Shown here: piece after piece, positions 1 to 8,214 of the stretch
Numbering within the stretch: position 1 is the first letter of the stretch
Layout of the letters: every line of letters begins with the position of its first letter
NCBI RefSeq assembly: GCF_030150155.1
Contig: NZ_JASLGR010000018.1
Span: 1 to 64,000 of the forward strand
DNA: 64,000 nucleotides
Reading direction: 5' to 3'
From: Nocardioides sp.
GTDB lineage: Bacteria > Actinomycetota > Actinomycetes > Propionibacteriales > Nocardioidaceae
Translations under genes and position numbers: made by a program
Notes under the pieces: model-generated
Seen by the model: the letters and a program-made list of their open reading frames with translations, nothing else
What the model was told of the DNA's origin: nothing
The model's database searches: none

Positions 1-591
1 CTCGGCGAAGGCCGGCAGGTCCAGGAAGTAGTGCTCGGTCTCGCGGAAGATCGGCGTCTCGCCGTTGATCTTGGACCGGGGCCCGATCAGGTCGGCCGGG
101 TCGAGCTGGTTGCCGCAGTTGTCGCACTGGTCACCGCGGGCGCCGTCGTACTTGCAGATCGGGCAGGTGCCCTCGATGTAGCGGTCGGGCAGGGTGCGGC
201 CGGTCGAGGGCGAGATCGCACCGGTCGTGGTCTGCTCGACGAAGTAGCCATTCTCGTAGACGCCCTTGAACAGCTCCTGCACGACGGCGTGGTGGTTGCC
301 GGTGGTGGTGCGGGTGTAGAGGTCGTAGGTGAGCCCCAGCCCGACCAGGTCGGAGACGATCAGCCGGTGGTTGAGGTCGACCAGCTCCTGCGGCGTCAGA
401 CCGGCCTCGTCGGCGGCGATCAGGATCGGGGTGCCGTGCTCGTCGGAGCCCGAGACCATCAGCACGTCGTGGCCCGCCATCCGCATGTAGCGGGAGAAGA
501 CGTCGGAGGGCACGCCGAAACCGGCGACGTGGCCGATGTGGCGGGGGCCGTTGGCGTACGGCCAGGCGACTGCGCTGAGGATCTTGCTCAC
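1..591 (-). CDS. metG: Methionyl-tRNA synthetase, N-terminal part (cut by window edge)
   Basis: This enzyme charges tRNA-Met with methionine in the cytoplasm. Only the first 197 codons are present. Translation from a GTG at 591 reads MSKILSAVAWPYANGPRHIG, which contains the class I HIGH signature (residues 18-21). The text VSGSDEHGTP follows, and then a zinc-binding insert with two CxxC pairs (CPIC and CDNC), as in MetG1-type enzymes. GTG is chosen because the conserved beta strand begins directly after it. The gene follows the maleylpyruvate isomerase-like gene on the same strand after a 53-base gap and may be co-transcribed with it. The KMSKS region lies outside the window. Confidence 0.95.
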   Translation of the reverse strand, partial: MSKILSAVAWPYANGPRHIGHVAGFGVPSDVFSRYMRMAGHDVLMVSGSDEHGTPILIAADEAGLTPQELVDLNHRLIVSDLVGLGLTYDLYTRTTTGNHHAVVQELFKGVYENGYFVEQTTTGAISPSTGRTLPDRYIEGTCPICKYDGARGDQCDNCGNQLDPADLIGPRSKINGETPIFRETEHYFLDLPAFAE

Positions 592-644
592 CGCTCAATC
601 CTAATGACCGACCGCCCACGTCCCCGCGTCGGCGTCGCCCAGCC

Positions 645-1244
645 TCAGGCCGGCGGCTCCCAGGGCACGATCCGGCCGGCGTACGCCGCCAGGTGCTGGT
701 AGGCGTCCGAACCCTCGGGTGCCCGACGGGCGTCGCCCCAGGCCCGCCCCTGCCGGACCGGGCCGAGCGTGCGGTCCAGGGTGACCAGCGCCCGCTGGGC
801 GACCGACTGGTCGAGGTCGGACGTCGACCGTCCGAGCGCTGCAGCCAGGTCCCAGGTGTGCACCGCGATCTCGGCACTCTGCCAATCCGGGTCCCCCACC
901 ATCAGGGCATCGGCGGCGGGCACCTCGCGCCACAGGTTGACCAGGGTGTTGCCCCGGGTGCGCAGCTCGTCGCCGAGGTGGGCGGCGTAGTCCTCGCGCC
1001 CGTTCCATCCCGGCGGCGCACCCTGGAGCATGGTGACGTAGATCCGCGGCTGCGCGATCAGGTGGTTGGCGAGCTTGCGCACGTCCCACTCCACGCACGG
1101 CGTCGGGCGGCCCAGGTCCGCCTCGGTCACGGTGTCGAGCAGCTCACCGGCCTGGGTCAGGGACCGGATCAGCGCCTGGATGCCCATCTGGGCGTCCAGG
1201 TTGACCACGACCTCGGGGCCCTCGACGGAGCTGTCGGTCTCCAT
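645..1244 (-). CDS. TIGR03086/mycothiol-dependent maleylpyruvate isomerase-like protein
   Basis: This 199-residue protein belongs to the DinB-like four-helix superfamily that includes mycothiol-dependent maleylpyruvate isomerase. The N-terminal helix pair with TPCVEWDVRKLANHLI and the later VHTWDLAAALGR are typical of actinobacterial TIGR03086 proteins. In the family, metal-binding histidines sit in these helices; H and D residues are present here at the expected places. The substrate is unknown. The ATG at 1244 overlaps the stop of the DsbA-like gene (ATGA), so the two are probably translationally coupled, which fits a shared role in thiol or mycothiol chemistry. The family call is firm; the enzymatic role is not. 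Confidence 0.8.
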   Translation of the reverse strand: METDSSVEGPEVVVNLDAQMGIQALIRSLTQAGELLDTVTEADLGRPTPCVEWDVRKLANHLIAQPRIYVTMLQGAPPGWNGREDYAAHLGDELRTRGNTLVNLWREVPAADALMVGDPDWQSAEIAVHTWDLAAALGRSTSDLDQSVAQRALVTLDRTLGPVRQGRAWGDARRAPEGSDAYQHLAAYAGRIVPWEPPA

Positions 1245-1843
1245 CAGCTGAAGTCCAGGTCGTGCGTGCGGGCGCGCTTGAGCTCGTAGACGTAGGGGTA
1301 CTTCGTGACCAGCACGAAGCCGTCCCACAGCTCGCCGGCCTCCTCGCCCTTCGGGGCCTTGGAGATGACCGGCCCGAAGAACGCCTGGCCCTCGATCGCG
1401 ATCGTCGGGGTGCCGACCTCGTTGCCGACCTGGTCCATGCCGAGGTGGTGGGAGGTCTTGATCGCCTCGTCGTAGGAGCCGTCGTCGATCGCGTCGGCCA
1501 GGTCGGCCTCCAGACCGGCGGTGGCCAGGGCATCGGCGATCACCTCGCGGGTGAACGTCTTGCCCTCCAGGTGCCGGGCGGTGCCGAGCGCGGTGTAGAG
1601 CGGGAGCAGCACGTCCTTGCCGTGGCGCTGCTCGGCCGCCGCGAGCACCCGGACCGGGCCCCAGGCGTCCTTGAGGAACTCCCGGTAGGACTCCGGGATG
1701 TCCTTGTCGGCGTTGAGGTACGCGAGGCTCATGATGTGCCACGTGACCTCGATGTCACGGACCTGAGCCGCCTCCAGGATCCAACGGGACGTGATCCAGG
1801 CGAACGGGCAGGCCGGGTCGAACCAGAAGTCGGCTTTGGTCAT
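1244..1843 (-). CDS. DsbA-fold thiol oxidoreductase, Rv2466c/mycoredoxin-2-like
   Basis: A 199-residue thioredoxin-fold protein with an inserted helical domain. It starts MTKADFWFDPACPFAWITSR, the pattern of the actinobacterial family containing Mycobacterium Rv2466c, a mycothiol-dependent reductase. The active-site segment here is CPFA, so the nucleophilic cysteine is present but the second cysteine of a CxxC motif is absent. The cis-proline region is GTPTIAI. A single-cysteine site suggests a glutaredoxin-like monothiol or transferase mechanism (inference). A TAGCCT hexamer ends 6 bases before the ATG, suggesting leaderless transcription. It is the first gene of a likely operon with the isomerase-like gene and metG. 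Confidence 0.85.
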   Translation of the reverse strand: MTKADFWFDPACPFAWITSRWILEAAQVRDIEVTWHIMSLAYLNADKDIPESYREFLKDAWGPVRVLAAAEQRHGKDVLLPLYTALGTARHLEGKTFTREVIADALATAGLEADLADAIDDGSYDEAIKTSHHLGMDQVGNEVGTPTIAIEGQAFFGPVISKAPKGEEAGELWDGFVLVTKYPYVYELKRARTHDLDFS

Positions 1844-1852
1844 GCCCCCAGG

Positions 1853-3538
1853 CTACTTGCGCGCCTTCTTCTTCGGGGCGGCCGGGATCTTCACCGTGGT
1901 GGAGGCCTTGGTCTTCACGAACCGGGCGTTGCCCTTGAAGTAGATCTTGATCGTGCGTCGACCCGCCCCCGGGTGGGTGAAGTGCAGCCGGACGCTGCCG
2001 TTCTTCGCGATCACGCCGCGGTGCAGCTCGTTGCCGACCTTGATGTCGACGGTGCCGGTGGGCACCGTGCCGAGCGGCGGCGTCAGGATCACCTTGACCC
2101 AGACCGAGGACGAGCTGCGCACGTCGGTGCGGATCGTCGCCTTCAGGGGCGTGAGGATCCCGCTCACCGAGCCGAACCTGACCGACCGGCCGAGGTAGCC
2201 CTTGGCCGAGAGTGCGACCGAGGCGCTGATGGTGTGACCGACGTCGACCGGACGGAGGCGGTACGTCGCCGCCTTGGCGACCGGGATCCGGACGCCGTCG
2301 CGGAACCAGGAGTACACCTTCGTCACCGCAGCCGGGGTCGTGGCGGGCATCGACGCGGTCAGCACCTCACCGACCCGGTGCGCACCCTGGAGGGAGGCGG
2401 CGCCGGCCGCGGACCTGATCGTCGGAGCCAGCACCGGGGTGGTGGCCGCCGAGGTCTTCACCAGGTTCTTGTAGCCGCTGCGCACGGCGGTGACCTGGAG
2501 CGAGATCCGGGCGTTAGCCTGAGCGGCGCTCGGAGTGAACGTCGTCCCGGTCGCCCCGGAGATCGCCTTGCCGTCGGCCAGCCACTGCACCGCGGTGCTC
2601 TGGGCGCCGGGCGAGTACGAGCCGGTGTTCGCGGTCAGCGTCTCGTCGACCTGCGGGGTGCCCGAGACGGCGGGGTCGTCAGTGGCGACCTGGGTGCCGG
2701 GCTGCACCACGGACGAGGCGGCCGACGAGGAGGTCCCGCTGCCGTAGCCGCTGCGCGAGGCCCCGACCCGAACCTGGATGGCCTTGCCGAGCTGTGCGAC
2801 CGACGGCGTGAACGTGGCGGCCGTGGCTCCGCTGATCGCGGTGCCGCCGGCGTACCACTGGTAGCTGTAGCTGGATGCGGCCGGCGACCAGGTGCCGACC
2901 TTGGCACGGAGGGCGACACCGACCTGCGGCGAGCCGATCACCGTCGGCGCCGCGGAGGCGTTCAGCGTGGCGTCCTTGAGGTGGATGAATCCCGACGGCC
3001 AACGGCTGCCGTTCTTGGCAATCTGGCGCCAGGAGAACTCCGAGCCGTAGTTCGACTCCGAGATCTGGATGTCGCCGTTCGCCAGGACCGCCTCGACCCG
3101 GGCGACGTGGCCCGCAGAGCCCACCCCGTTGGTGTTCGCCTTCCACCAGGCGACCGACCCGACCGTCGGGGTCGAGGTGGTCAGGTTCCCGAAGGAACCA
3201 CCCCAGTAGGTCGCGTTGCCCATCCCGGCCTTGAGCTGGGCGGGCCGCGCCGAGGGCATCCCGGCCCGGATCATCCGGTAGGCGACGTAGTTGGTGCAGT
3301 TCACGCCGGAGTACATGTTCCAGTACATGCTCGACTTGGCGCTCTTGTACCCGTCGTGGGACCGACCCGAGCTGGCGCAGGAGTCGAATCCCACACACAA
3401 CGTGATCGACGGAGCCGCATCGGCCGACGCGCGCGGTGTCGAACCAGCCGAAGGCCAGAAGACAGGAAGCAGCGCCAGCGCGAGGGCTCCGAAGAGCGCT
3501 CGGCGTGAGTTCTGGGACACCTGTGACTGGAGTGGCAC
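1853..3538 (-). CDS. Secreted CHAP-domain protein with Ig-like repeats
   Basis: A 561-residue exported protein, probably a cell-wall amidase or endopeptidase. An N-terminal signal (SRRALFGALALALLPVFW) ends near an AxA site at about residue 40. A CHAP domain follows (about 55-190): the catalytic cysteine is in GVNCTNYVAYRM, the histidine in SAGHVARVEA, and a polar partner in ISESNYG. The rest is a series of about 80-residue bacterial Ig-like modules recognisable by VGTWSP/YQWYAGG and related WLADG or WFRDG motifs, then a C-terminal Ig-like strand region and a lysine-rich tail. The modules probably bind the cell envelope. The twin arginine is not followed by a full Tat consensus, so the export route is unclear. 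Confidence 0.85.
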   Translation of the reverse strand: MPLQSQVSQNSRRALFGALALALLPVFWPSAGSTPRASADAAPSITLCVGFDSCASSGRSHDGYKSAKSSMYWNMYSGVNCTNYVAYRMIRAGMPSARPAQLKAGMGNATYWGGSFGNLTTSTPTVGSVAWWKANTNGVGSAGHVARVEAVLANGDIQISESNYGSEFSWRQIAKNGSRWPSGFIHLKDATLNASAAPTVIGSPQVGVALRAKVGTWSPAASSYSYQWYAGGTAISGATAATFTPSVAQLGKAIQVRVGASRSGYGSGTSSSAASSVVQPGTQVATDDPAVSGTPQVDETLTANTGSYSPGAQSTAVQWLADGKAISGATGTTFTPSAAQANARISLQVTAVRSGYKNLVKTSAATTPVLAPTIRSAAGAASLQGAHRVGEVLTASMPATTPAAVTKVYSWFRDGVRIPVAKAATYRLRPVDVGHTISASVALSAKGYLGRSVRFGSVSGILTPLKATIRTDVRSSSSVWVKVILTPPLGTVPTGTVDIKVGNELHRGVIAKNGSVRLHFTHPGAGRRTIKIYFKGNARFVKTKASTTVKIPAAPKKKARK

Positions 3539-3702
3539 GTGAGTAAGTTAGTCGCTCGTCGTCAAGAGCGACACGCCGGGGAGCGAACTACATTTTTGTA
3601 ATTTAGGTGCTGAGGACCCCGCTGAGCGTGAAACGGGACCCAAAACGTGGCCGACACCACCAGAATCAGCACCCGCTCCGAGGTTGGTGAGAGGATCGAA
3701 CC
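3539..3702. promoter_or_regulatory. Divergent intergenic region between the CHAP gene and pepN
   Basis: This 164-base gap is AT-rich for the window around 3585-3610 (tacatttttgtaatttag). It must carry the start signals for both divergent genes. A GAGAGG ribosome-binding site lies shortly before the pepN ATG. No clear -35/-10 pair can be assigned by eye. Confidence 0.35.
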
Positions 3703-6249
3703 ATGCCAGGAACCAACCTCACCCGGGCCGAGGCCAGCGAGCGCGCTGCCCTTCTCGACGTCACGGGCTACACCATCGAACTCGACCTCACCACCGGCGA
3801 GCAGACCTTCGCGTCCACCACGACGCTCACCTTCACCGCCACCACCCCCGGCGCGTCCACCTTCGCCGACCTGGTCGGCGCCACGGTCCACGCCGTGACC
3901 CTCAACGGGCGCGAGCTCGACCCGAGCACGGTCTACGCCGACTCGCGGATCCAGCTCGCCGACCTCGCCGCGGAGAACACCCTCGTGGTCAGGGCCGACT
4001 GCACCTACAGCCACACCGGCGAGGGACTGCACCGCTTCGTCGACCCCGCCGACGGCAAGGTCTACACCTACACCCAGTTCGAGGTCCCCGACGCCCGCCG
4101 CGTCTTCACGACCTTCGAGCAGCCCGACCTCAAGTCGACGTACACCTTCGTCGTGACCGCCCCCGAGGACTGGGTCGTGGTCTCCAACTCCCCCACCCCC
4201 GAGCCGACCTCGCTCGGCGAGGGCAAGGCCGTGTGGGCCTTCGAGCCGACCAAGCGGATGTCGACCTACATCACCGCGCTGATCGCGGGCGAGTACGTCG
4301 GCGTGCACGACACCTACGAGGGCAAGCACGGCACCATCGAGCTGGGCCACTACTGCCGCGAGTCGCTGCTGCCGTTCATGGACCGCGAGGCGATCGTCGA
4401 TGTCACCAAGAAGGGCTTCGCCTTCTTCGAGGAGAAGTTCGACTACCCCTACCCGTTCGGCAAGTACGACCAGCTCTACGTGCCGGAGTACAACATGGGC
4501 GCGATGGAGAACGCCGGCGCCGTCACGCTGCGTGATGAGTACCTGCCGCGTTCGAAGCAGCCGCGCTCGTTCTACGAGTTCCGCACCTCGGTGATCCTGC
4601 ACGAGATGGCGCACATGTGGTTCGGCGACCTGGTCACGATGAAGTGGTGGGACGACCTCTGGCTCAACGAGTCCTTCGCCGAGTGGGCCTGCTACTGGGC
4701 CGAGGCCGAGGTCACCGAGTTCTCCGACGCCTGGACCGGCTTCGCCAACGCACGCAAGGTCACCGGCTACACCCAGGACCAGCTGCCCACGACGCACCCG
4801 ATCGCCGCCGACAACTACGACCTGCAGGCCGTCGAGGTCAACTTCGACATGATCACCTACGCCAAGGGCGCCTCGGTGCTCAAGCAGCTGGTCGCCTGGG
4901 TGGGCCTGGAGCCCTTCCTGGCCGGCCTGCAGGCGTACTTCAAGGAGTTCGAGTTCGGCAACCCCGAGTTCAAGGACCTGCTCGCCGCCCTGGAGAAGTC
5001 CTCGGGCCGCGAGCTCACCTCCTGGGCCGCCGAATGGCTCCAGACCGCCGGCGTGAACACCTTCACCCCGGAGTTCAGCGTCGCCACCGACGGCACCTAC
5101 GAGTCGCTGGCGATCCGCCAGAGCGCCCACCCGGACTGGCCGACCCTGCGTCGCCACCGCGTCGGCATCGGCTTCTACAACACCAACGAGGCCGGCGCCC
5201 TGGTGCGCACCCAGTACCTCGAGGTCGACGTCGAGGGCGAGCTCACCGCGATCACCGAGGCCGCCGGCCTGGCCCAGCCCGAGCTGCTGCTGCTCAACGA
5301 CTCCGACCTGGCCTACGCCAAGATCCGGCTCGACGAGCGCTCGCTGGCCACCGCCCTGACCGGGCTGTCCCGGATCGAGGACTCCCTGGCCCGCGCCCTG
5401 GTCTGGGGCGCCGCCTGGGACATGACCCGCGACGCCGAGATGAGTGCCACCGACTACGTCGACCTGGTGCTGGCCAACATCGGCTCCGAGACCGACGCCT
5501 GGGGCGTCACCCGGATCCCGGCCAACGCCGCCCAGGCCGTGTCGCAGTTCTCGGCCCCGGCCCACCGTGCCGCCCTGGCCGGTCGCTGGGAGTCGGGCCT
5601 GCGTGAGCTGCTGCTGGCCGCCGAGCCCGGCAGCGACCACCAGCTCACCTTCGCCCGCTCCTACGCCCAGGCGGCCCGCTCGCAGACGGCGATCGCCGAC
5701 CTGCGCGCCCTGCTGTCCGGGGACCTGAGCGTCGAAGGCCTCGCCGTCGACCAGGACCTGCGCTGGAGCCTGCTGGCCGGCCTCGCCGCGTCCGGCTCCG
5801 TCGGGGAGGGCGAGATCGCCGCCGAGCTCGACAACGACCCGACCATCTCGGGTCAGGAGAAGGCCGCCGCCGCTCGGGCGGCCCAGCCGACCGCGGAGGC
5901 CAAGCAGGCCGCCTGGCAGGCCGTCATGGTCGACACCTCCACGCCGAACGAGACGATGCGCTCCACCGCGGGGGCCTTCCACCAGGTCGGGCAGGACGAG
6001 GTGCTGGCGCCCTACGTGGCGACGTACCTCACCGCTGCTGACACGCTGTGGACGCACCTCGGCTCACACAAGGCCTCGGTGGCGCTGATCGCGATGTTCC
6101 CGCGACTGGCCGCCTCCCCCGCCCTGCTCGAGCAGTGCGACGCCTGGCTCGAGAGCTCGCCCGCCGAGCCCGCTGCCAAGCGCTACGTGCGCGAGGGCCG
6201 AGACCTGGCCGCCCGCGCCCTGGCCGCCCAGGAGCGCGACGCTCGCTGA
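3703..6249 (+). CDS. pepN: Aminopeptidase N (M1 family zinc metallopeptidase)
   Basis: This 848-residue cytoplasmic enzyme removes N-terminal residues from peptides. The exopeptidase motif GAMEN appears in YNMGAMENAGAV. The zinc site is HEMAHMWFGDLV, with the third ligand in NESFAEW, 18 residues after the second histidine. The catalytic tyrosine is expected in the NFDMITYAKGAS region. The C-terminal half is the helical ERAP1-like domain. The length matches actinobacterial PepN. The ATG at 3703 follows a GAGAGG site. A strong hairpin at 6267-6304 ends the transcript. Confidence 0.97.
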   Translation: MPGTNLTRAEASERAALLDVTGYTIELDLTTGEQTFASTTTLTFTATTPGASTFADLVGATVHAVTLNGRELDPSTVYADSRIQLADLAAENTLVVRADCTYSHTGEGLHRFVDPADGKVYTYTQFEVPDARRVFTTFEQPDLKSTYTFVVTAPEDWVVVSNSPTPEPTSLGEGKAVWAFEPTKRMSTYITALIAGEYVGVHDTYEGKHGTIELGHYCRESLLPFMDREAIVDVTKKGFAFFEEKFDYPYPFGKYDQLYVPEYNMGAMENAGAVTLRDEYLPRSKQPRSFYEFRTSVILHEMAHMWFGDLVTMKWWDDLWLNESFAEWACYWAEAEVTEFSDAWTGFANARKVTGYTQDQLPTTHPIAADNYDLQAVEVNFDMITYAKGASVLKQLVAWVGLEPFLAGLQAYFKEFEFGNPEFKDLLAALEKSSGRELTSWAAEWLQTAGVNTFTPEFSVATDGTYESLAIRQSAHPDWPTLRRHRVGIGFYNTNEAGALVRTQYLEVDVEGELTAITEAAGLAQPELLLLNDSDLAYAKIRLDERSLATALTGLSRIEDSLARALVWGAAWDMTRDAEMSATDYVDLVLANIGSETDAWGVTRIPANAAQAVSQFSAPAHRAALAGRWESGLRELLLAAEPGSDHQLTFARSYAQAARSQTAIADLRALLSGDLSVEGLAVDQDLRWSLLAGLAASGSVGEGEIAAELDNDPTISGQEKAAAARAAQPTAEAKQAAWQAVMVDTSTPNETMRSTAGAFHQVGQDEVLAPYVATYLTAADTLWTHLGSHKASVALIAMFPRLAASPALLEQCDAWLESSPAEPAAKRYVREGRDLAARALAAQERDAR

Positions 6250-6266
6250 GCCCGCGGCAGCAGACA

Positions 6267-6304
6267 CGAAGGCCCGCCCCAGGAGATCCTGGGGCGGGCC
6301 TTCG
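6267..6304. terminator. Hairpin terminator between convergent genes
   Basis: A perfect inverted repeat with 18-base arms and a 2-base centre begins cgaaggcccgcccca and lies 17 bases after the pepN stop. The neighbouring gene runs toward it from the other side, so it probably ends both transcripts. There is no long T run, which is usual in high-GC actinobacteria. Confidence 0.8.
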
Positions 6305-6339
6305 TACGTCAGTGACCGGCGAGGCCGGTCAGAGGTGGC

Positions 6340-6642
6340 TCAGTGAGCGCTGCGGCGCTCGCTGGAGGCACCGGGGACGGGCTTCGGCTGACCGCCGGTG
6401 AAGCCCTTGCCCTTGAGGAAGCCGGGACCGAAGAAGATCAGCGTGATCACGATCGCCGCGCCGATCGGCAGGATCAGGATCACCAGCAGCCACGACCAGG
6501 CGCTGACGTGCTCCGGGTTGCTCCAGCCCTCAGGCACGGCGGCCAGGGCGGGAGCGGTCATCAGCAGGGTGAACCCGGAAGCGGCGGCCGCGACGGCGGC
6601 AGCCCGACGGGCGAAGCGGGAGTTCATCACGGTGCTGAGCAT
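6340..6642 (-). CDS. Small exported or membrane protein of unknown function
   Basis: About 100 residues. It has an N-terminal signal-like segment (RRAAAVAAAASGFTLLMTAPALA), a short extracytoplasmic loop beginning VPEGWSNPEHVSAWSW, one strong membrane helix (LLVILILPIGAAIVITLIFF) and a basic cytoplasmic tail. This layout is common among actinobacterial small membrane proteins of unknown function. The start is uncertain: ATG at 6642 is used, while GTG at 6669 and ATG at 6627 are possible. No function is proposed. Confidence 0.6.
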   Translation of the reverse strand: MLSTVMNSRFARRAAAVAAAASGFTLLMTAPALAAVPEGWSNPEHVSAWSWLLVILILPIGAAIVITLIFFGPGFLKGKGFTGGQPKPVPGASSERRSAH

Positions 6643-6673
6643 ACTTCCCCGGGTCCGGACCGACGCCACGGCC

Positions 6674-7102
6674 TCAGGCCAGTGCGGCGTCGAGCGTGAT
6701 CGGGACGGCCTTGAGCGCCTGCGAGACGGGGCAGCCCTCCTTGGCCTCCTGGGCGAGCTCGACGAACTTCTCGTTCGTCAGGTCGGCGACCTTGCCGCGC
6801 ACGGTGAGCGCGATCCCGGTGATGCCGGTGCCCGGGGTGAACTCGACGGCAGCGGAGACGTCGAGCTGCTGGGACGGGGTGCCGTTGCTGGCGAGGCCGT
6901 TGGAGAAGGCCATCGAGAAGCAGGCGGAGTGAGCGGCGGCGATCAGCTCCTCGGGGCTGGTCTTGCCGTTCGCGTTGGTCTCCGAGCGTGCGGGCCAGGA
7001 GACGTCGTAGGTGCCGATCCCGGAGGACTCGAACGTGACCTTGCCGGCACCCTCGAACAGGGAGCCTTCCCAAACGGTGGAAGCGATACGTGTAGTGGCC
7101 AT
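6674..7102 (-). CDS. osmC: OsmC/Ohr-family organic hydroperoxide reductase
   Basis: A 142-residue peroxidase-like protein. It begins MATTRIASTVWEGSLFEGAG and has both redox cysteines of the family, one in AAAHSACFSMAF and one in AKEGCPVSQAL. The TSPEELIAAAHSACF block is the OsmC signature. It would reduce organic or fatty-acid hydroperoxides in the cytoplasm. The ATG at 7102 matches the conserved N terminus; a longer in-frame extension has no family similarity and is excluded. It is divergent from the truncated haemoglobin gene. Confidence 0.92.
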   Translation of the reverse strand: MATTRIASTVWEGSLFEGAGKVTFESSGIGTYDVSWPARSETNANGKTSPEELIAAAHSACFSMAFSNGLASNGTPSQQLDVSAAVEFTPGTGITGIALTVRGKVADLTNEKFVELAQEAKEGCPVSQALKAVPITLDAALA

Positions 7103-7167
7103 GTGACGATCCTGCCATCTCCACCCGAACACGTCGCCCCACCCCTGTCGTCCGGCACAATGGAGGG

Positions 7168-7551
7168 ATGAGCGAGGGGCAGAACTTCTTCGAGGAGATC
7201 GGCGGCGAGGCGACGATCGAGAAGATCGTGGCGAAGTTCTACGAAGGAGTGGCCCACGACCCGATCTTGGCTCCGATGTATCCCACACACGACATGGTCG
7301 GCGCCGAGAGGCGCCTGAGCCTCTTCCTGACCCAGTACTGGGGTGGCCCGACGACGTACTCCGAGGAGCGCGGGCACCCCCGGCTACGGATGCGCCATGC
7401 GCCGTACGCCGTCACGCCCGCGGCCCGCGACGCCTGGCTGACCCACTTCCGGGCCGGTCTCGACGCCGTCGAGCTCACCCCGGAGCAGGACGCGCAGTTC
7501 TGGGGCTACGTCACCCACGCCGCCGACTTCATGATCAACAGCCCGACATGA
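7168..7551 (+). CDS. glbO: Group II truncated haemoglobin (GlbO/trHbO)
   Basis: A 127-residue haem protein that binds oxygen or nitric oxide. The start MSEGQNFFEEIGGEATIEKI, the QYWGGPTTYSEERGHPRLRM block and the RHAPY segment with the proximal histidine are diagnostic of group II truncated globins. A late tryptophan (QFWGYV) matches the group II WG8 position. CACAAT ends 6 bases before the ATG, although GGAGGG in the same space could also serve as a ribosome site. The stop overlaps the PilZ gene start (ATGA), so the two are coupled. Confidence 0.95.
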   Translation: MSEGQNFFEEIGGEATIEKIVAKFYEGVAHDPILAPMYPTHDMVGAERRLSLFLTQYWGGPTTYSEERGHPRLRMRHAPYAVTPAARDAWLTHFRAGLDAVELTPEQDAQFWGYVTHAADFMINSPT

Positions 7552-8204
7552 GCTTCTCCCACCTCCCGGCCCAGAACAAGACGGCCGCCCTGCACACCAG
7601 CGCCGGCGGCCGCTACAGCGTCGTCGTGCTCCGCCACGACGACGAGCTCGCCGTCGTCGGCCGGCCCAGCTCCCTGACCGCCGCCGAGGGACTCGACCTC
7701 GGCACCACCATCGACGTGACCTGGTCGGGCACCGCCGGGGAGCAGCTGATCCCAGCCGAGATCGTCAGGGCCTCGACCGAGACCGGGCTCCAGACCTGGA
7801 CGCTGCGCACCATCGGCGTGCCCGTCGAGCTCGACCGCCGGGCCTTCCGCCGGGTCGACGTCAACGTCCCGATGACGCTCGGCATCGTCGGCGACCTCGA
7901 GCCGCTGGCGACCTGCCTGCTGGTCGACCTCAGCGAGGTCGGCCTGCGCGCCCGGCTCCCCCGGCGCGACGCGGCCCAGCTCGATCCGGACTACGAGCTG
8001 GCGATCCAGTTCACCGCCGACGGGGTCGAGTTCAACATGCTGGGTCGCCCGCTGCGCCTGACCGCCGTCGGCGCCGACGTCGACCTGGTCGACGTCGTGG
8101 TGCTCTTCGACCTCACCCCCGACAGCCGGGCACTGCTGCGCACGGCACTGGCCGCCACCGTCGAGGAGACCGAGGAGGCGGAGAAGGCCGAGGAGTCGGC
8201 CTAG
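7548..8204 (+). CDS. PilZ-domain cyclic-di-GMP receptor protein
   Basis: A 218-residue protein. Its N-terminal half is a YcgR-N-like beta barrel (about residues 10-95). A PilZ domain follows, with the arginine motif RRAFRRVDV and the second motif DLSEVGLRARLP. These are the two cyclic-di-GMP contact regions of the family, and both are intact. The C terminus is an acidic tail rich in E and A. It is coupled to the globin gene by a 4-base overlap and converges on a GGDEF-EAL gene 10 bases away, making a compact cyclic-di-GMP signalling group. The output target is unknown. Confidence 0.85.
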   Translation: MSFSHLPAQNKTAALHTSAGGRYSVVVLRHDDELAVVGRPSSLTAAEGLDLGTTIDVTWSGTAGEQLIPAEIVRASTETGLQTWTLRTIGVPVELDRRAFRRVDVNVPMTLGIVGDLEPLATCLLVDLSEVGLRARLPRRDAAQLDPDYELAIQFTADGVEFNMLGRPLRLTAVGADVDLVDVVVLFDLTPDSRALLRTALAATVEETEEAEKAEESA

Positions 8205-8214
8205 CGCCGCCTGC

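Noticed and set aside
3562..6057. 831-codon open frame antisense to pepN
   Set aside because: It is a shadow of the high-GC codon pattern of pepN. The translation is low-complexity (G, V, L, R) and has no domain. Similar antisense frames occur opposite most long genes here.
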